Shown here: piece after piece, positions 16,004 through 26,000 of the stretch
Numbering within the stretch: the first letter of the stretch is position 1
How the letters are laid out: each line of letters begins with the position of its first letter
NCBI RefSeq assembly: GCF_000403435.2
Contig: NZ_KE159708.1
Span: forward strand, 363,295 to 427,294
Origin: Oscillibacter sp. 1-3
GTDB lineage: Bacteria; Bacillota; Clostridia; Oscillospirales; Oscillospiraceae
Reading direction: 5' to 3'
Length of the DNA stretch: 64,000 nt
The notes under the pieces: model-generated
Told to the model about the DNA's origin: nothing
Seen by the model: the letters and a program-made list of their open reading frames with translations, nothing else
Database searches by the model: none
Program-made: the position numbers and the translations under genes

Positions 16004-17083
16004 TCAGAGGGTCTTCAAATGCCGCAGCAGCACGCCAGCCACGCCCTCGCAGGGAGCCTGTGTGCAGACCGCTCCAATATCATGGGCCACTTTGGGCATA
16101 CCGTACACCACGCTGGACTCCTGGTCCTGGCCGATGGTGTAGGCCCCCTTGCGGCGCATGGCCAGCAGGCCCGCGGCGCCGTCCTGGCCCATGCCGGTCA
16201 TGATGATGCCCACCATCTTGCAGCGGACCACCTCCGACATGGACTGAAACAAGGCGTCCACCGAGGGGCGGTGGCCGCTGACCTTCTCTCCCGGTGTACA
16301 GGAGATGGTGTATTTGTCCCCGATGCGGACAATCCGGGCCTGGAGATCCGCAGGGGCCACCAGAGCCAGCCCCCGGCGGAGCTCATCGCCGTTTTTGGCC
16401 TCCCGCACCTCCATCTGACAGAGGTTGTTCAAGCGGTTTGCGTACATGGCGGTAAAGCCCTTGGGCATGTGCTGCACGATGACCATGGGGGGGATGTCGG
16501 CGGGCAGGCGTTTCATAACCTCCAGCGTGGCCTCCGTTCCACCAGTGGAGGCGCCCAGGCCGATAACCACGCTGTTCAAAGCGGGACTGCCCCCCAGAAG
16601 ACCCGCGGGCGCGGAGGGCGCCGCTGCCGCCACAGCGGCGCCGGCGGCGGAAGAGGCGGCGGACACCGCCGCAGGGCGGGCCACCCGGACCCGGGACATG
16701 GAGGCCACCAGCACCTTCTGTGCCAGGGCGGTGATAAAGGAGGCCCGGGTATCGTCGGTGGTGGGCTTGCGTACAAAGTCCACCGCGCCGGCCGCCAGGG
16801 CGTCGAAGACCTTCAGATTCAGCGAGGAGACGAGGATCACGGGTATGGGATGGGTGGGGAGGTACTCCTTCAAAAACTCAATGCCGTTCTGCCCGGGCAT
16901 CTCCACGTCCATTGTGACCACGTCGGGATTCAACGCGGGAATTTTTTGTCTGGCGTCCAATGTATTGATGGCGAATCCGACGATCTCGATCCTGGGATGG
17001 GCCGAGAGGCCTTTTGTAATCATGCTGCGTGCCAGCAGAGAGTCATCCACCACCAGGACGCGGATTTTTTTGCCTGGTATCAT
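16004..17083 (-). CDS. cheB: Chemotaxis protein-glutamate methylesterase CheB
   Basis: 359 residues. Receiver domain (about 7-125) with the acidic pair VVDDS (Asp13-Asp14), phospho-acceptor Asp59 in TMDVEMPGQNG and the lysine in VRKP. An Ala-rich linker of about 30 residues follows. The methylesterase domain (about 168-355) has the catalytic serine in GASTGG, histidine in VQHMP and aspartate in MTGMGQDGAAG. It removes methyl groups from MCPs after phosphorylation by CheA. Last gene of the cheA-W-R-B operon, followed by a terminator. Confidence 0.96.
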   Translation of the reverse strand: MIPGKKIRVLVVDDSLLARSMITKGLSAHPRIEIVGFAINTLDARQKIPALNPDVVTMDVEMPGQNGIEFLKEYLPTHPIPVILVSSLNLKVFDALAAGAVDFVRKPTTDDTRASFITALAQKVLVASMSRVRVARPAAVSAASSAAGAAVAAAAPSAPAGLLGGSPALNSVVIGLGASTGGTEATLEVMKRLPADIPPMVIVQHMPKGFTAMYANRLNNLCQMEVREAKNGDELRRGLALVAPADLQARIVRIGDKYTISCTPGEKVSGHRPSVDALFQSMSEVVRCKMVGIIMTGMGQDGAAGLLAMRRKGAYTIGQDQESSVVYGMPKVAHDIGAVCTQAPCEGVAGVLLRHLKTL

Positions 17084-17114
17084 GTCTGTTGGGAAACCTC
17101 CTTACAAAGGGGCG

Positions 17115-17960
17115 TTATTTCTGGAAGACCGCCGTGGCCAGCCTGCGGTAGGGCGCGTTGGCGCCCAGATTCTCCGAGCAGCTGATCATGAAATAGCCGC
17201 TGGGGACCGTGGCGTCGTAAAAACGGCGGACCAGGGCGTCCTTAGTGGGCTGGTCGAAATAGATCATGACGTTGCGGCAGAAAATCATATCGAATTTCCG
17301 GCGGAACTGAATGGGCCCCATCAGGTTGAACGTCCGGAAGTCCACGTTGTTCCGCACCGCCGGAGCGACGGTGTGGGTGCCGTCCTTGTTGGGCGTAAAG
17401 TACTTCCGCTTCCACTCCGGGGGGATGGTGTCCGGCAGGGTGTAGACGCCCTTCCGGGCCGCCGTCAGGGCCTGGGCAGAGATGTCCGTGGCCAGAATGC
17501 GGGTGTCCCACTGGCTGGCCTGGCTGCCCAGGTAGTCAAAGAGAAACATGGAGAGGTTGTAGGGCTCCTCTCCGCTGGAGCAGCCGGCGCTCCAGATGGA
17601 AAGACACTTGTCGCGCTGGTGGCGCTGGACCAGGTCCGGGATGATCTTCTCGCGGAAAAAGTCCAGCGGCTCCTTCTCGCGCATGAAAAAGGTGTAGTTG
17701 GTGGTGAGCTTGTTGATAATCAGAGTGATCTCGCTGTCCTCTTTTTTGTCCAGCACATGGTTGACAAACTCCCCAAAGCTCTTGTAGCCCAGCTTCCGGA
17801 TGGCGGGAGAGAGCCGTCCGGTGATGAGCTGCTTTTTCTGGGAGAGGTCGATGCCGTAGGAGGACTGGATGAAATTCACCATCCGCCGGAAATCGGCGTC
17901 CGAGATCGTCATAGGGGAAAATGCGCTGGCCCCCTCTGCGCCCTTAGTCATGTTATTCAT
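17115..17960 (-). CDS. cheR: Chemotaxis protein methyltransferase CheR
   Basis: 281 residues. N-terminal helical domain with DFRRMVNFIQSSYGIDLSQK, then the SAM-binding domain with WSAGCSSGEEPY, the acidic ILATDIS motif and FCRNVMIYFD. It methylates receptor glutamates using S-adenosylmethionine. The start overlaps the cheW stop by 8 bp, so translation is coupled. Confidence 0.96.
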   Translation of the reverse strand: MNNMTKGAEGASAFSPMTISDADFRRMVNFIQSSYGIDLSQKKQLITGRLSPAIRKLGYKSFGEFVNHVLDKKEDSEITLIINKLTTNYTFFMREKEPLDFFREKIIPDLVQRHQRDKCLSIWSAGCSSGEEPYNLSMFLFDYLGSQASQWDTRILATDISAQALTAARKGVYTLPDTIPPEWKRKYFTPNKDGTHTVAPAVRNNVDFRTFNLMGPIQFRRKFDMIFCRNVMIYFDQPTKDALVRRFYDATVPSGYFMISCSENLGANAPYRRLATAVFQK

Positions 17961-18444
17961 GGGGAATCAGCTGGTCGCAGTCCAGCACCAGCATGGTGCC
18001 GGAGCCGTCGGGCAGCGTGCACATTCCGGACACCAGCTTCTGGGCGCTCTGGGAGGGAATGGGCAGGATGCTGGCGTTGGGAATGTCCAGCATCACCTCC
18101 ACGGAGTCCACCAGGATGCCCAGCTGCGTGCCGTTGTAGTTCAGGACCACCAGCAGGCTCTCGCTCTCCATGGGGGGCTTGCCCAGCCGCCGGCGGATGT
18201 CCATAATGGGGATGATCTGGCCGCGCATATTGTAGATGCCGCAGATGTAATCCGGCATCATGGGCAGATAGGTGGCCGTATGGGTGTTCAGGATCTCCAC
18301 CACATACTCGGCGTCCACGCCCAGGCGCAGATCATCCGTGATGAAGATCAGGTATTTCCGGCTCTCTACGGTCTCTTCCAAAGCGGAGTTCTCCGGGGAA
18401 TCATCCTCCACCTGGAACAGGACATTTTCATTTACCGCGCTCAT
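17953..18444 (-). CDS. cheW: Chemotaxis coupling protein CheW
   Basis: 163 residues. A short acidic N-terminal extension (about 1-28) precedes a complete CheW SH3-like fold: KYLIFITDDLRLGVDAEYVV, then ICGIYNMRGQIIPIMDIRRR and LVVLNYNGTQLGILVDSVEV. CheW bridges receptors and the kinase CheA. It lies between cheA and cheR in the operon. Confidence 0.96.
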   Translation of the reverse strand: MSAVNENVLFQVEDDSPENSALEETVESRKYLIFITDDLRLGVDAEYVVEILNTHTATYLPMMPDYICGIYNMRGQIIPIMDIRRRLGKPPMESESLLVVLNYNGTQLGILVDSVEVMLDIPNASILPIPSQSAQKLVSGMCTLPDGSGTMLVLDCDQLIPHE

Positions 18445-18465
18445 TGCGTTTCCTCCTTCGGCGTC

Positions 18466-20580
18466 TTATGCGCCCCGGGCCGCCGCGAAGAGGCCGCCCG
18501 CGTCCAGAATAATGCTGATGTTGCCGTCGCCCAGAATGCTGCATCCGGTGATGCCGTAATTCTTGATGTCAAAGCTGTTGACATAGGCGGGAAGCGGCTT
18601 GACCACGATCTGCTGCTCGCCCAGCAGCTCATCCACAAACAGGCAGTACGAGCAGTCGCCGGACTCCAGCCACATCAAAATGCCCTCCTCGATCTCGTCC
18701 GTCCCGCTGGGGAGGTTGTAGAAGTCCTTGGCGCGGACCACGGGGTAGTACCCGTCCATGACCTTGACCATCTCGCCGTCGATGGAGTCGTGGAGAATGT
18801 CCGCGGAGCTGATCTTCATGGTCGAGCGGATATTGTTGATGGGGATCGTGAAAATGGAGTTGCCCACGGAGACCTCCATGCCGTCCATGATGGCCATGGT
18901 CAGGGGAATGCGCATGGTGGTAATCATGCCCTTGCCCTGCTCGCTGGTGATGCTGACGGTGCCGCCCAGGCTCTCCACGCCGCTTTTCACCACGTCCATG
19001 CCCACGCCGCGGCCGGAGAACTCCGTCACCTGCTGGTTGGTGGAGAAGCCCGGGGCCATGAGGAAGTTCAGAATCTCCTTGTGGCTGTACTCCACGTCCG
19101 GGGAGGCGATGCCGTTTTTGATGGCCTTTTTCAGCACGGCCTCGTCGTTGACGCCGGCGCCGTCGTCCTTGATTTGAATGATGACCTCGCTGCCGGTGTC
19201 CTCGGCGGAGAGAACGATCTCGCCCACGGGGTCCTTGCCGGCGGCCACGCGGTCCTCCGGATTTTCCTCAATGCCGTGGTCCATGGAGTTGCGGACCATG
19301 TGCATGATGGGGTCGCCGATGGAGTCCACGATGGTCTTATCCACCTCGGTGTTCTCACCGATCAGGGTGAGCTTGACCTGCTTGTTCAGCTTCTTGCTCA
19401 TGTCCCGCACGATGCGGTTCATCTTCTGGAAGGTGTTGGACACCGGGATCATCCGCAGGGACATGGACACGTCCTGGAGCTCGTCAGTGAGCTTGCGCAG
19501 CTGCCGGGCGGACTTGGAGAAGGCGTCCAGATGGAGCCCCTTCAAATCCGGGGAGGCGGTGACCATGGCCTCGGTGATGACGATCTCGCCCACGATGGCG
19601 GAGAGCTGGTCCAGCTTGCTCAGGCCCACGCTGATGAGGCTCTCCTTCTGGTGCTGCTGGTTGTTGGCGGCGGCAGGCGCGGCGGGGGCGGGCTTGGCGG
19701 GCGCGGCGGGCTTGGGAGCCGCTGCGGCGGCCTGGGGAGCGGGCTCCTCCTCCGGCTCCTCCTCCTGGGGCGGAGCGGGAACGTAATCGTGGGGCTGGTA
19801 AGAGTGCACGGAACCGGCCTCCCGGATCACGGGAATGGCCCGCTCCCGGTCGGCGGCGTTTTTGAACATCAGCAAAAAGCCGTTGTCGATGATCTGCTCG
19901 GAGGTGGAGGCGTCGCTCTCCACGGAGGCGGGCTCATAGAGGAAGTCCGCCTCGGCGCAGAAGCTCTGGATGGAGGTGATGAGCATGTAAGCCCGCAGAT
20001 TCTCCATGCCGCAGCCGTCGTCAAAGAACACCCGCAGCTCGTAGGGGAAATCGGGGTTGCCCGTGCCGGGCGCGGCCTGGGCGGCGGCGGGCGCGGCCGC
20101 CGGGGCGCTCTCGGCCGGGGCAGGCTGGGGAGCCGCTGGGGCGGCCTTGGGAGCGGGCGCCTCCTCCGGCTCCTCACCTTTAATTTTAGCGATCAGGCTA
20201 TTAATATTTGCAAGGAAGCTGTCGACATCTTTATTAAGGGGTTCTTCTGCCTCCACCTTTTCCATCTCCTCGCGGAAATAGTCCACTGCGTGGAGCATCA
20301 CGTCGAACAGCGCAGGGCGGTCCGCGTCCTTGACCACGGACATTGTGCCCTCCCGGATTACGAAGAACATATCCTCGATCCGGTGGGAGACCGTCGCCAG
20401 GGTGTCGAACTCCATCATTGCGGAGGAGCCTTTAATAGTATGCATGATCCGGAAGATCTCATTGACGTTGTCCTGAGAGAACGTATTTTCCTTTTCCGCG
20501 TCCAGAACAATCGTCTCCAGCTGCTCCAGCAGGGAGTTGGTCTCGTAGATATACATGTCCAGGATGTCATTGCTGCTCAC
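18466..20580 (-). CDS. cheA: Chemotaxis histidine kinase CheA
   Basis: 704 residues from a GTG start. P1 phosphotransfer domain with His47 in IMHTIKGSSAMMEF; an Ala/Pro-rich linker; a P2-like response-regulator-binding domain (about 145-240); a second Ala/Pro linker (about 245-285); dimerisation helices; the HATPase domain with N-box MVRNSMDHGIEENPE, G1 IKDDGAGVN and G2 GRGVGMDVV; and a C-terminal CheW-like regulatory domain. Complete. Expression probably starts from the sigma-A-like promoter at 20674-20702; a GCCGATAA at 20612-20619 offers a possible sigma-28 alternative. Confidence 0.97.
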   Translation of the reverse strand: MSSNDILDMYIYETNSLLEQLETIVLDAEKENTFSQDNVNEIFRIMHTIKGSSAMMEFDTLATVSHRIEDMFFVIREGTMSVVKDADRPALFDVMLHAVDYFREEMEKVEAEEPLNKDVDSFLANINSLIAKIKGEEPEEAPAPKAAPAAPQPAPAESAPAAAPAAAQAAPGTGNPDFPYELRVFFDDGCGMENLRAYMLITSIQSFCAEADFLYEPASVESDASTSEQIIDNGFLLMFKNAADRERAIPVIREAGSVHSYQPHDYVPAPPQEEEPEEEPAPQAAAAAPKPAAPAKPAPAAPAAANNQQHQKESLISVGLSKLDQLSAIVGEIVITEAMVTASPDLKGLHLDAFSKSARQLRKLTDELQDVSMSLRMIPVSNTFQKMNRIVRDMSKKLNKQVKLTLIGENTEVDKTIVDSIGDPIMHMVRNSMDHGIEENPEDRVAAGKDPVGEIVLSAEDTGSEVIIQIKDDGAGVNDEAVLKKAIKNGIASPDVEYSHKEILNFLMAPGFSTNQQVTEFSGRGVGMDVVKSGVESLGGTVSITSEQGKGMITTMRIPLTMAIMDGMEVSVGNSIFTIPINNIRSTMKISSADILHDSIDGEMVKVMDGYYPVVRAKDFYNLPSGTDEIEEGILMWLESGDCSYCLFVDELLGEQQIVVKPLPAYVNSFDIKNYGITGCSILGDGNISIILDAGGLFAAARGA

Positions 20581-20611
20581 GGGAACACCACCTCATTCGT
20601 CTTTTTCAAAT

Positions 20612-20619
20612 TTATCGGC
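20612..20619 (-). promoter_or_regulatory. Possible sigma-28 -10 element upstream of cheA
   Basis: On the minus strand the sequence reads GCCGATAA, a good sigma-28 -10, 32 nt from the cheA start. The -35 at 15-16 nt is only TATT or TTAT, so the match is incomplete. Confidence 0.35.
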
Positions 20620-20660
20620 CTAACGCCGCAAAAAAATAAGTAGTCTTCAGAAGATTTTTC

Positions 20661-20669
20661 TGCTATGAT
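20661..20669 (+). promoter_or_regulatory. Possible extended -10 promoter for the ylqG-like operon
   Basis: TGCTATGAT is an extended -10 on the plus strand, 36 nt before the ATG at 20705; no matching -35 (TAGTCT at a 17-nt spacing). Offered as the best candidate for the divergent operon. Confidence 0.35.
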
Positions 20670-20673
20670 ATAC

Positions 20674-20702
20674 AGTATAAGTCTTTTTCTGCGAGGTGTC
20701 AA
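20674..20702 (-). promoter_or_regulatory. Consensus sigma-A promoter of the che operon
   Basis: On the minus strand: TTGACA (20697-20702), exactly 17 nt, TATACT (20674-20679). The -35 lies across the ribosome site of the divergent gene at 20705, so transcription of the two units may interfere. Confidence 0.85.
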
Positions 20703-20704
20703 GA

Positions 20705-22135
20705 ATGCCTGACCTTTTAGGAGCAACCAATCCGGTACCGGGGTACGACAAAGCAGTCACAAACCGAAATCTGCCGGTGTCGCCGGACAGCACGCCGGTG
20801 CAGAATGTCCCGGACCCCAGCCGGGTCACCAGGACGGACCAGAGAACCGACCGGCAGGACCACGATCTCCAGGGGGACGGACAGATCCGGTACGACTCCA
20901 ACTACCAGACCTTCCTCCAGCGCCTGCGGGATACCCCCGGCATGGCGGAGAGCCTCTCCCGGCTCTTCTCCGGACGGGAGGGGACCGTGGTCCTCTCCGG
21001 CATGAGCGAGGGAATCGCCCAGGAGATGAGCCAGATTCTGGAGATGCTCCGGATGGACAAGGACCAGCTGCTGGACTTTCTCATGGGGCAGTTCCGGGCG
21101 GGCACCCGCTTCGGCGGGGCGCTGTTCGCCCTGCTGCGAAACGCCTACGCCCGGGCTTCCTCCGACGGCGTGCGGGCCGATATTCTGCAGTTTCTGCGCA
21201 GCTACGCCGACTTCGGCTCCACCGCCCACATCGAGGGCAACATCCTGCGCAACCTCTCGGACATGGCCGACGCCATCCCCGCCAGCTGGGCGGAGAAGCT
21301 GCGGGAGCTGATGGCCCAGCTGGAAAACGGCATGGCGGCCGGGGACCGGAAGGGGAACGTGGAGTTTCTCCAGCGGGGGATCATCCCCTATATGGCCGGC
21401 TATGTGGAGCGGACCCACGACCTGGGGCTGCCCCGCACGCTTTTGACCATGCTGGCGCTGAATCTGGCCCGGTATGAAAACGGCTCCGAGGAAAAATTGC
21501 TGGAGGCCTTCCATCAGCTCAGCGGATATGGTACACTGAAAGGGCAGCTGGGCGGCATCGACGACGAGTCCCTCCTGCGGCTTCTGCGCAGCAGTCAGCT
21601 CAACCAGGGCGGGGCGGCGGTCCAGTTCTCGGACCATCTCGCCGCGGCGGCGGCCCGGGCCCTGCGGGGCGAGGGCGGCGCCGAGGTGCAGCAGGCCTTC
21701 CAGAACCTGGTGGGGGCCATGCTGGTGAACGAGAGCGTCTACATGCCGGTGAACCACTACCTGATCCCCCTGGAGTGGGACGGGCGGATGCTGTTTTCCG
21801 AGCTGTGGGTGGACCCGGACGCCGAGGACGGCCAGGGCCGCCGTGAAGGAAAGGGGAACACCATGAAGTTCCTCTTCAAGATGGATGTGCAGTCCCTGGG
21901 ACTGTTCGACATCATCCTCACCGCCCGGGACAGCGAGGTGGAAATCCAGATCGCCTGCCCGGATAAGGTGGTTCCCTTCTCCAAACAGATTGAAACCACC
22001 GTGTCTCAGATCCTGGCGCGGAACGATCTCACGCCCTCCCGCGTGGCCGTGCGGAGGCTGGAGCGCCCGGTCACGCTGACCGAGGTGTTCCCCAAAATCT
22101 TTGAAGGGAAGAACAGCGTAAATGTCAAGGTCTGA
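20705..22135 (+). CDS. YlqG/FliK-like flagellar protein
   Basis: 476 residues from ATG 20705, preceded by GAGGTG at 6 nt; a GTG three codons upstream is less likely. The N-terminal 75 residues are polar and Pro/Asp/Arg-rich, probably disordered. The middle is helical, with Leu-rich segments (LSQILEMLRMDKDQLLDFLM-like pattern). The C-terminal 130 residues have alternating strands (YLIPLEWDGRMLFSELWVD; FKMDVQSLGLFDIIL) that resemble the C-terminal domain of hook-length-control FliK proteins. In Bacillota a YlqG protein sits directly before an flhB-like gene, as here. I infer a role in flagellar export switching or a related function; sequence-level support is moderate. Confidence 0.65.
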   Translation: MPDLLGATNPVPGYDKAVTNRNLPVSPDSTPVQNVPDPSRVTRTDQRTDRQDHDLQGDGQIRYDSNYQTFLQRLRDTPGMAESLSRLFSGREGTVVLSGMSEGIAQEMSQILEMLRMDKDQLLDFLMGQFRAGTRFGGALFALLRNAYARASSDGVRADILQFLRSYADFGSTAHIEGNILRNLSDMADAIPASWAEKLRELMAQLENGMAAGDRKGNVEFLQRGIIPYMAGYVERTHDLGLPRTLLTMLALNLARYENGSEEKLLEAFHQLSGYGTLKGQLGGIDDESLLRLLRSSQLNQGGAAVQFSDHLAAAAARALRGEGGAEVQQAFQNLVGAMLVNESVYMPVNHYLIPLEWDGRMLFSELWVDPDAEDGQGRREGKGNTMKFLFKMDVQSLGLFDIILTARDSEVEIQIACPDKVVPFSKQIETTVSQILARNDLTPSRVAVRRLERPVTLTEVFPKIFEGKNSVNVKV

Positions 22136-22454
22136 AGGAACGAGGGGTGCCGCCAAAAAAGCCGTGGCGCTGCAGTACGGGCCGAACGACACCGCGCCGG
22201 TCATCGTGGCCTCCGGCATGGGATACCTGGCGGAGAAGATCGTGGAGACGGCGGCGGACAACGGCGTGCCCATTTACGAGGACAACTCCCTGTCCACCAT
22301 TTTGACGCAGCTGCAGCTGGGCCAGGAGATTCCGCCCAGCCTGTACCAGGCGATTGTGGAGATCTATGTGTATTTTCTCCATTTTGACGCCGCCGGAAGG
22401 GCGGCGGAGACGGAGGAAGGCGCGGGCGGTCCGCGAGGAGAGGAGACGACATGA
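22122..22454 (+). CDS. FlhB-like C-terminal-domain protein (YlqH-like)
   Basis: 110 residues resembling only the cytoplasmic domain of the flagellar export switch FlhB: AVALQYGPNDTAPVIVASGM, then AEKIVETAADNGVPIYEDNS and LGQEIPPSLYQAIVEIYVYF. The self-cleavage NPTH motif of FlhB is replaced by NDTA, as in other free-standing FlhB-like proteins, so it is probably not autocleaved. It may substitute for the FlhB C-terminal fragment in the export gate. It overlaps the upstream gene by 14 bp and the PilZ gene by 4 bp, so the three are coupled. Confidence 0.85.
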   Translation: MSRSEGTRGAAKKAVALQYGPNDTAPVIVASGMGYLAEKIVETAADNGVPIYEDNSLSTILTQLQLGQEIPPSLYQAIVEIYVYFLHFDAAGRAAETEEGAGGPRGEETT

Positions 22455-23080
22455 GTGAGAGGCAGGAAGAGCGGCTGTATCTGCTGCTGGACAGTGTGAA
22501 TCATCCCCTGGCGAGAGGCAGGATGGAGGGCCCCGCCAACGGGGAGACCCTCCAGATGCTGGTGCTGGACAACGATGTGGAGAAGGTGGTCTGCCATGAG
22601 GTCATCGTGCTGATGAGCATGAGCGGCAATGAGCCGCCTTTGCAGTGCCGCATCGTCCGGCAGCGGGGGGACCGGGTGGCGCTGGAGAAGATCGCCAGCC
22701 TGGACCCGGACCTGCGGCGGAATCTGCGGGTACCTATTAAATTTGATACGTTTATCTATCCCATCACCGGCCGGTGGCGGGGGCGGCGGGCGGTACAGTC
22801 CATCGACCTCAGCTGCGGCGGCGTGGCATTTTACGGGGACGGCGGTCTGGAGATCGGCGAGAAGCTGGAGATGGTCATTCCCGTGACGGAGGAGCCGGTA
22901 GTCCTGCGCTGCCAGATTCTGCGCAGGCAGGAGCTGCGCAACGACAAGATGCTCTACGCTATCAAATTTGTAGAAATGTGCGAGGACGAGGAAGTGACGG
23001 TGCGGGAGGCGGTTTTCAGCATCCAGCTGGAAAACCGGCCCCATTCCGCGGGCGACGACAACGGGGAGGAACAGCGATGA
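22451..23080 (+). CDS. PilZ-domain protein (cyclic-di-GMP receptor), first copy
   Basis: 209 residues. N-terminal beta domain (about 8-85), then a PilZ domain with both ligand motifs: R-x-x-x-R at Arg89-Arg93 (RRNLR) and D-x-S-x-x-G at 119-124 (DLSCGG). The architecture resembles YcgR/YpfA-type receptors. PilZ proteins bind cyclic di-GMP and change the activity of a partner, often the flagellar motor or an exopolysaccharide/secretion system. The start overlaps the flhB-like stop (ATGA), and the stop overlaps the start of the first SLH gene (ATGA), which is strong evidence for a single coupled transcript. Confidence 0.88.
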   Translation: MSERQEERLYLLLDSVNHPLARGRMEGPANGETLQMLVLDNDVEKVVCHEVIVLMSMSGNEPPLQCRIVRQRGDRVALEKIASLDPDLRRNLRVPIKFDTFIYPITGRWRGRRAVQSIDLSCGGVAFYGDGGLEIGEKLEMVIPVTEEPVVLRCQILRRQELRNDKMLYAIKFVEMCEDEEVTVREAVFSIQLENRPHSAGDDNGEEQR

Positions 23081-26000
23081 ATACGAACAAGAGAGGACGG
23101 AGGACCGTGCGGGCCGCTTTTGCCAGGAGACTGATGTCCCTGGCGCTGGCGGCCGTGATGCTTTGGAGTCTGCTTCCGGGGCTGAGCCCGGCGGCGGAGG
23201 CCGCCGAGTGGATGGAGCCCTATCTGGAGAAGCTGGTGGAATGGGGCGTCATGCAGGGCAACGCCTCTGGAAACCTGAATCCGGACCGGGTGCTGACCCG
23301 GGCGGAGTTTGTCACCATGATTAACCGGGCCTTCGGCTACACGGAGCGGGGGAGCACCCCCTTCCAGGACGTGCCGGAGAACGCCTGGTACGCCGACGAC
23401 ATCAACATCGCCTATCAGGCAGGCTATTTCTCGGGCACCTCTGAGACCACGGCCAGCCCTCTGGGGCGGGTGTCCCGTGAGCAGGCCGCCGTTCTGCTGG
23501 GCCGGAACCTGCGCCTCCAGGGCATCGCCGGCGTCAACAGCGACTTTACGGATGTCTATCAGATGGGCAACTGGAGCCGGGGCATGGTGCAGGAGTGCGC
23601 GGAACTGGGCATCATCCAGGGCTACGCCGACGGCACCTTCCGCCCCAAGAACTACATCACCCGGGGCCAGATGGCCTGCTTTCTGGTGCGGGCCCTGGGC
23701 ACCCTGGTCCATGAGACCGGCGAGCAGGTCGTCGGCGGCGTGTACGGCAACCTGACGGTGAACACCGCCGGCGTGAAGCTGAAAGACACCGTGGTCACCG
23801 GCAACCTGTACCTCAGCGGCGGCGTGGGCCTGGGCAACGTGGAGCTGGAGAACGTCACCGTCATGGGCAAGATTGTGGTCTGCGGCGCCGGCGAGGCCGA
23901 GCGGGGCCAGAGCAGCATCATCCTGCGCAACGTGACGGCGGAGGCCCTGGAGATCGACAGCATGTCGGACCACTTCATGACCGTCCGCACCGAGGGCCTG
24001 ACCAACATCGCCAACACCACCGTCCGCACCTCCGCCTACCTGGAGGACGTGACGGACGACGACCAGGGCCTGCGCGTCATCACCCTGGACGGCACCTCCG
24101 ACGGCACGCAGCTGCAGCTGGCGGGCAACATCAAAGAGGTCGTCAACATCACGCCCAACTCCAACCTCCAGGTGGTGCAGGGCGTTACCGATAAGCTCAC
24201 CATGGACGAGCGGGCCACCGGCTCCTCCCTGAGCATTGCCAACGACACCACCGTCCGCGTCCTGAACCTGGACGTGGGCACGCCGGTCACCGGCAACGGC
24301 GACGTGGGCCAGATAAACGTCAACGCCGCCGGGTCCACCGCCACCATGCTGCCGGACAGCATCTTCATCCGGCCCGGCATCGAATCCAACATCCATAATC
24401 AGGTGATGGACAGCATCGCGGCGGAGGAGTCCTCCGACGAGCCCCGCCTGCTGGCGGGCTACCCCCTGGCCAGGAATCTGGCCTCCACCTCGGCGGACGC
24501 CGTGTTCAGCACCAACAAGCGGGGCACGCTGTACTGGGCCGTGTCCACGCTGCTGGACGGCTCCGTCGGCGAGGATGAGCTGCGTACTCCTTCCGCCTAC
24601 CCCGGCAAGGTTCTGCTCAGCGGCACCATCAATGTCACCGCCTCTAAGACGGAGATGACCGCCCGCCTCACGGGCCTCTCCCGGGAGGGCTCCTACTACA
24701 TCTCTGCCATGCTGGTGGATGAGCGGGGCCACACCAGCCCTGTGAAGGTAACTGCCTTTACCACTACGGATGATTCCACACCGGCGTTTGCCACCGGTTA
24801 CCCCGAGGCCATCCTCACGGTGGATCCCAACGACGATCAGGAGCAGATCATCCAGGCCCGGGTCATGGCCACCAAGACCTGCCAGCTGTACTACGCCCTG
24901 CTGCCCCGGAACTCCACCGCTCCCACGGCCAACGCGCTGCGGGCGGGCGCTGTCTCCGGCAACCTGGGCTACGGCACCATGGAGGTCACCAAGAACCGCT
25001 CTTATCTGATCTCCCGGATCAACACCGCCCATCTGGCGGAGGAGACCACCTACGACCTGTACTTCTGGCTCAACGACGCGGACAATGGCAAGAGCTCCGC
25101 GGTGCAGCGTCTCCAGGTCACCACCAAGGACATGACGCCCCCGGTGGTCACCAACATCTACCAGAGCAAATCCGACCGCACCAGCGCCCAGATCACCTTC
25201 TCCATGAGCGAGCGGGCGGACCTGTACTGGGTGGCCGTCAAGGCCGGCGAGACCCTCCTGCGGCCCACGGTTACCGGCGACATCATCGAGCCCACGGACC
25301 TGGCCGCCAAGATCCAGGTGGAGTCCGGCGGCGGCAACGCCGCGGTGGTCAACAGCGGCAGGACCACGGCGGCCCAGGCCGACACCAATTATACCTTCAC
25401 CGTCAGCCGCCTCGAGGAGCAGGGCGTGTACGACCTGTACTATGTGGCCAAGGACCCGGCGGGGAACTACTCTGAGGCGGTGCTGGTCCTGGAGAACGTG
25501 ATGACCACTGACGCCACCCCGCCCCTGGTGGAGCTGGAGTTCAGCCGCTACAACGAGGGCGCCAACGGCGTTATCAACCCCTGGGTGGAGAGCGACGTGA
25601 CCCTGGTGTTCAACGAGATGGTCCGGGGCACCTTCAAAGACGGCAACATGGACCGCTATGACGATTTCTTCACCCTGTATGAGAAGGTGATCGGCACCTC
25701 CGGCGCGGAGCAGAACCAGGCCAAGAGCGAGCTGGCGGCGGCCCTGCGGAAGTACATCCGCCTCTATCCCGGCACGCCCCCCACCAGCGGCAACCCCCGG
25801 CAGGACCCGGTGCTGGACATCGGCCTGGATGAAAACGGCCTGCCCCTGCCGGTGGGCACGGACAATCCCAAGAAGGATACCGACCCCTGCTGGATTGACT
25901 TCCGGGAGGCCGTAATCACCCGGACGGACGGCAGAATCAAGATCACCTTCCCCGGCAACAAGGGCATCAAGATGCAAAGCGGCGGCACATACTTCTTCCG

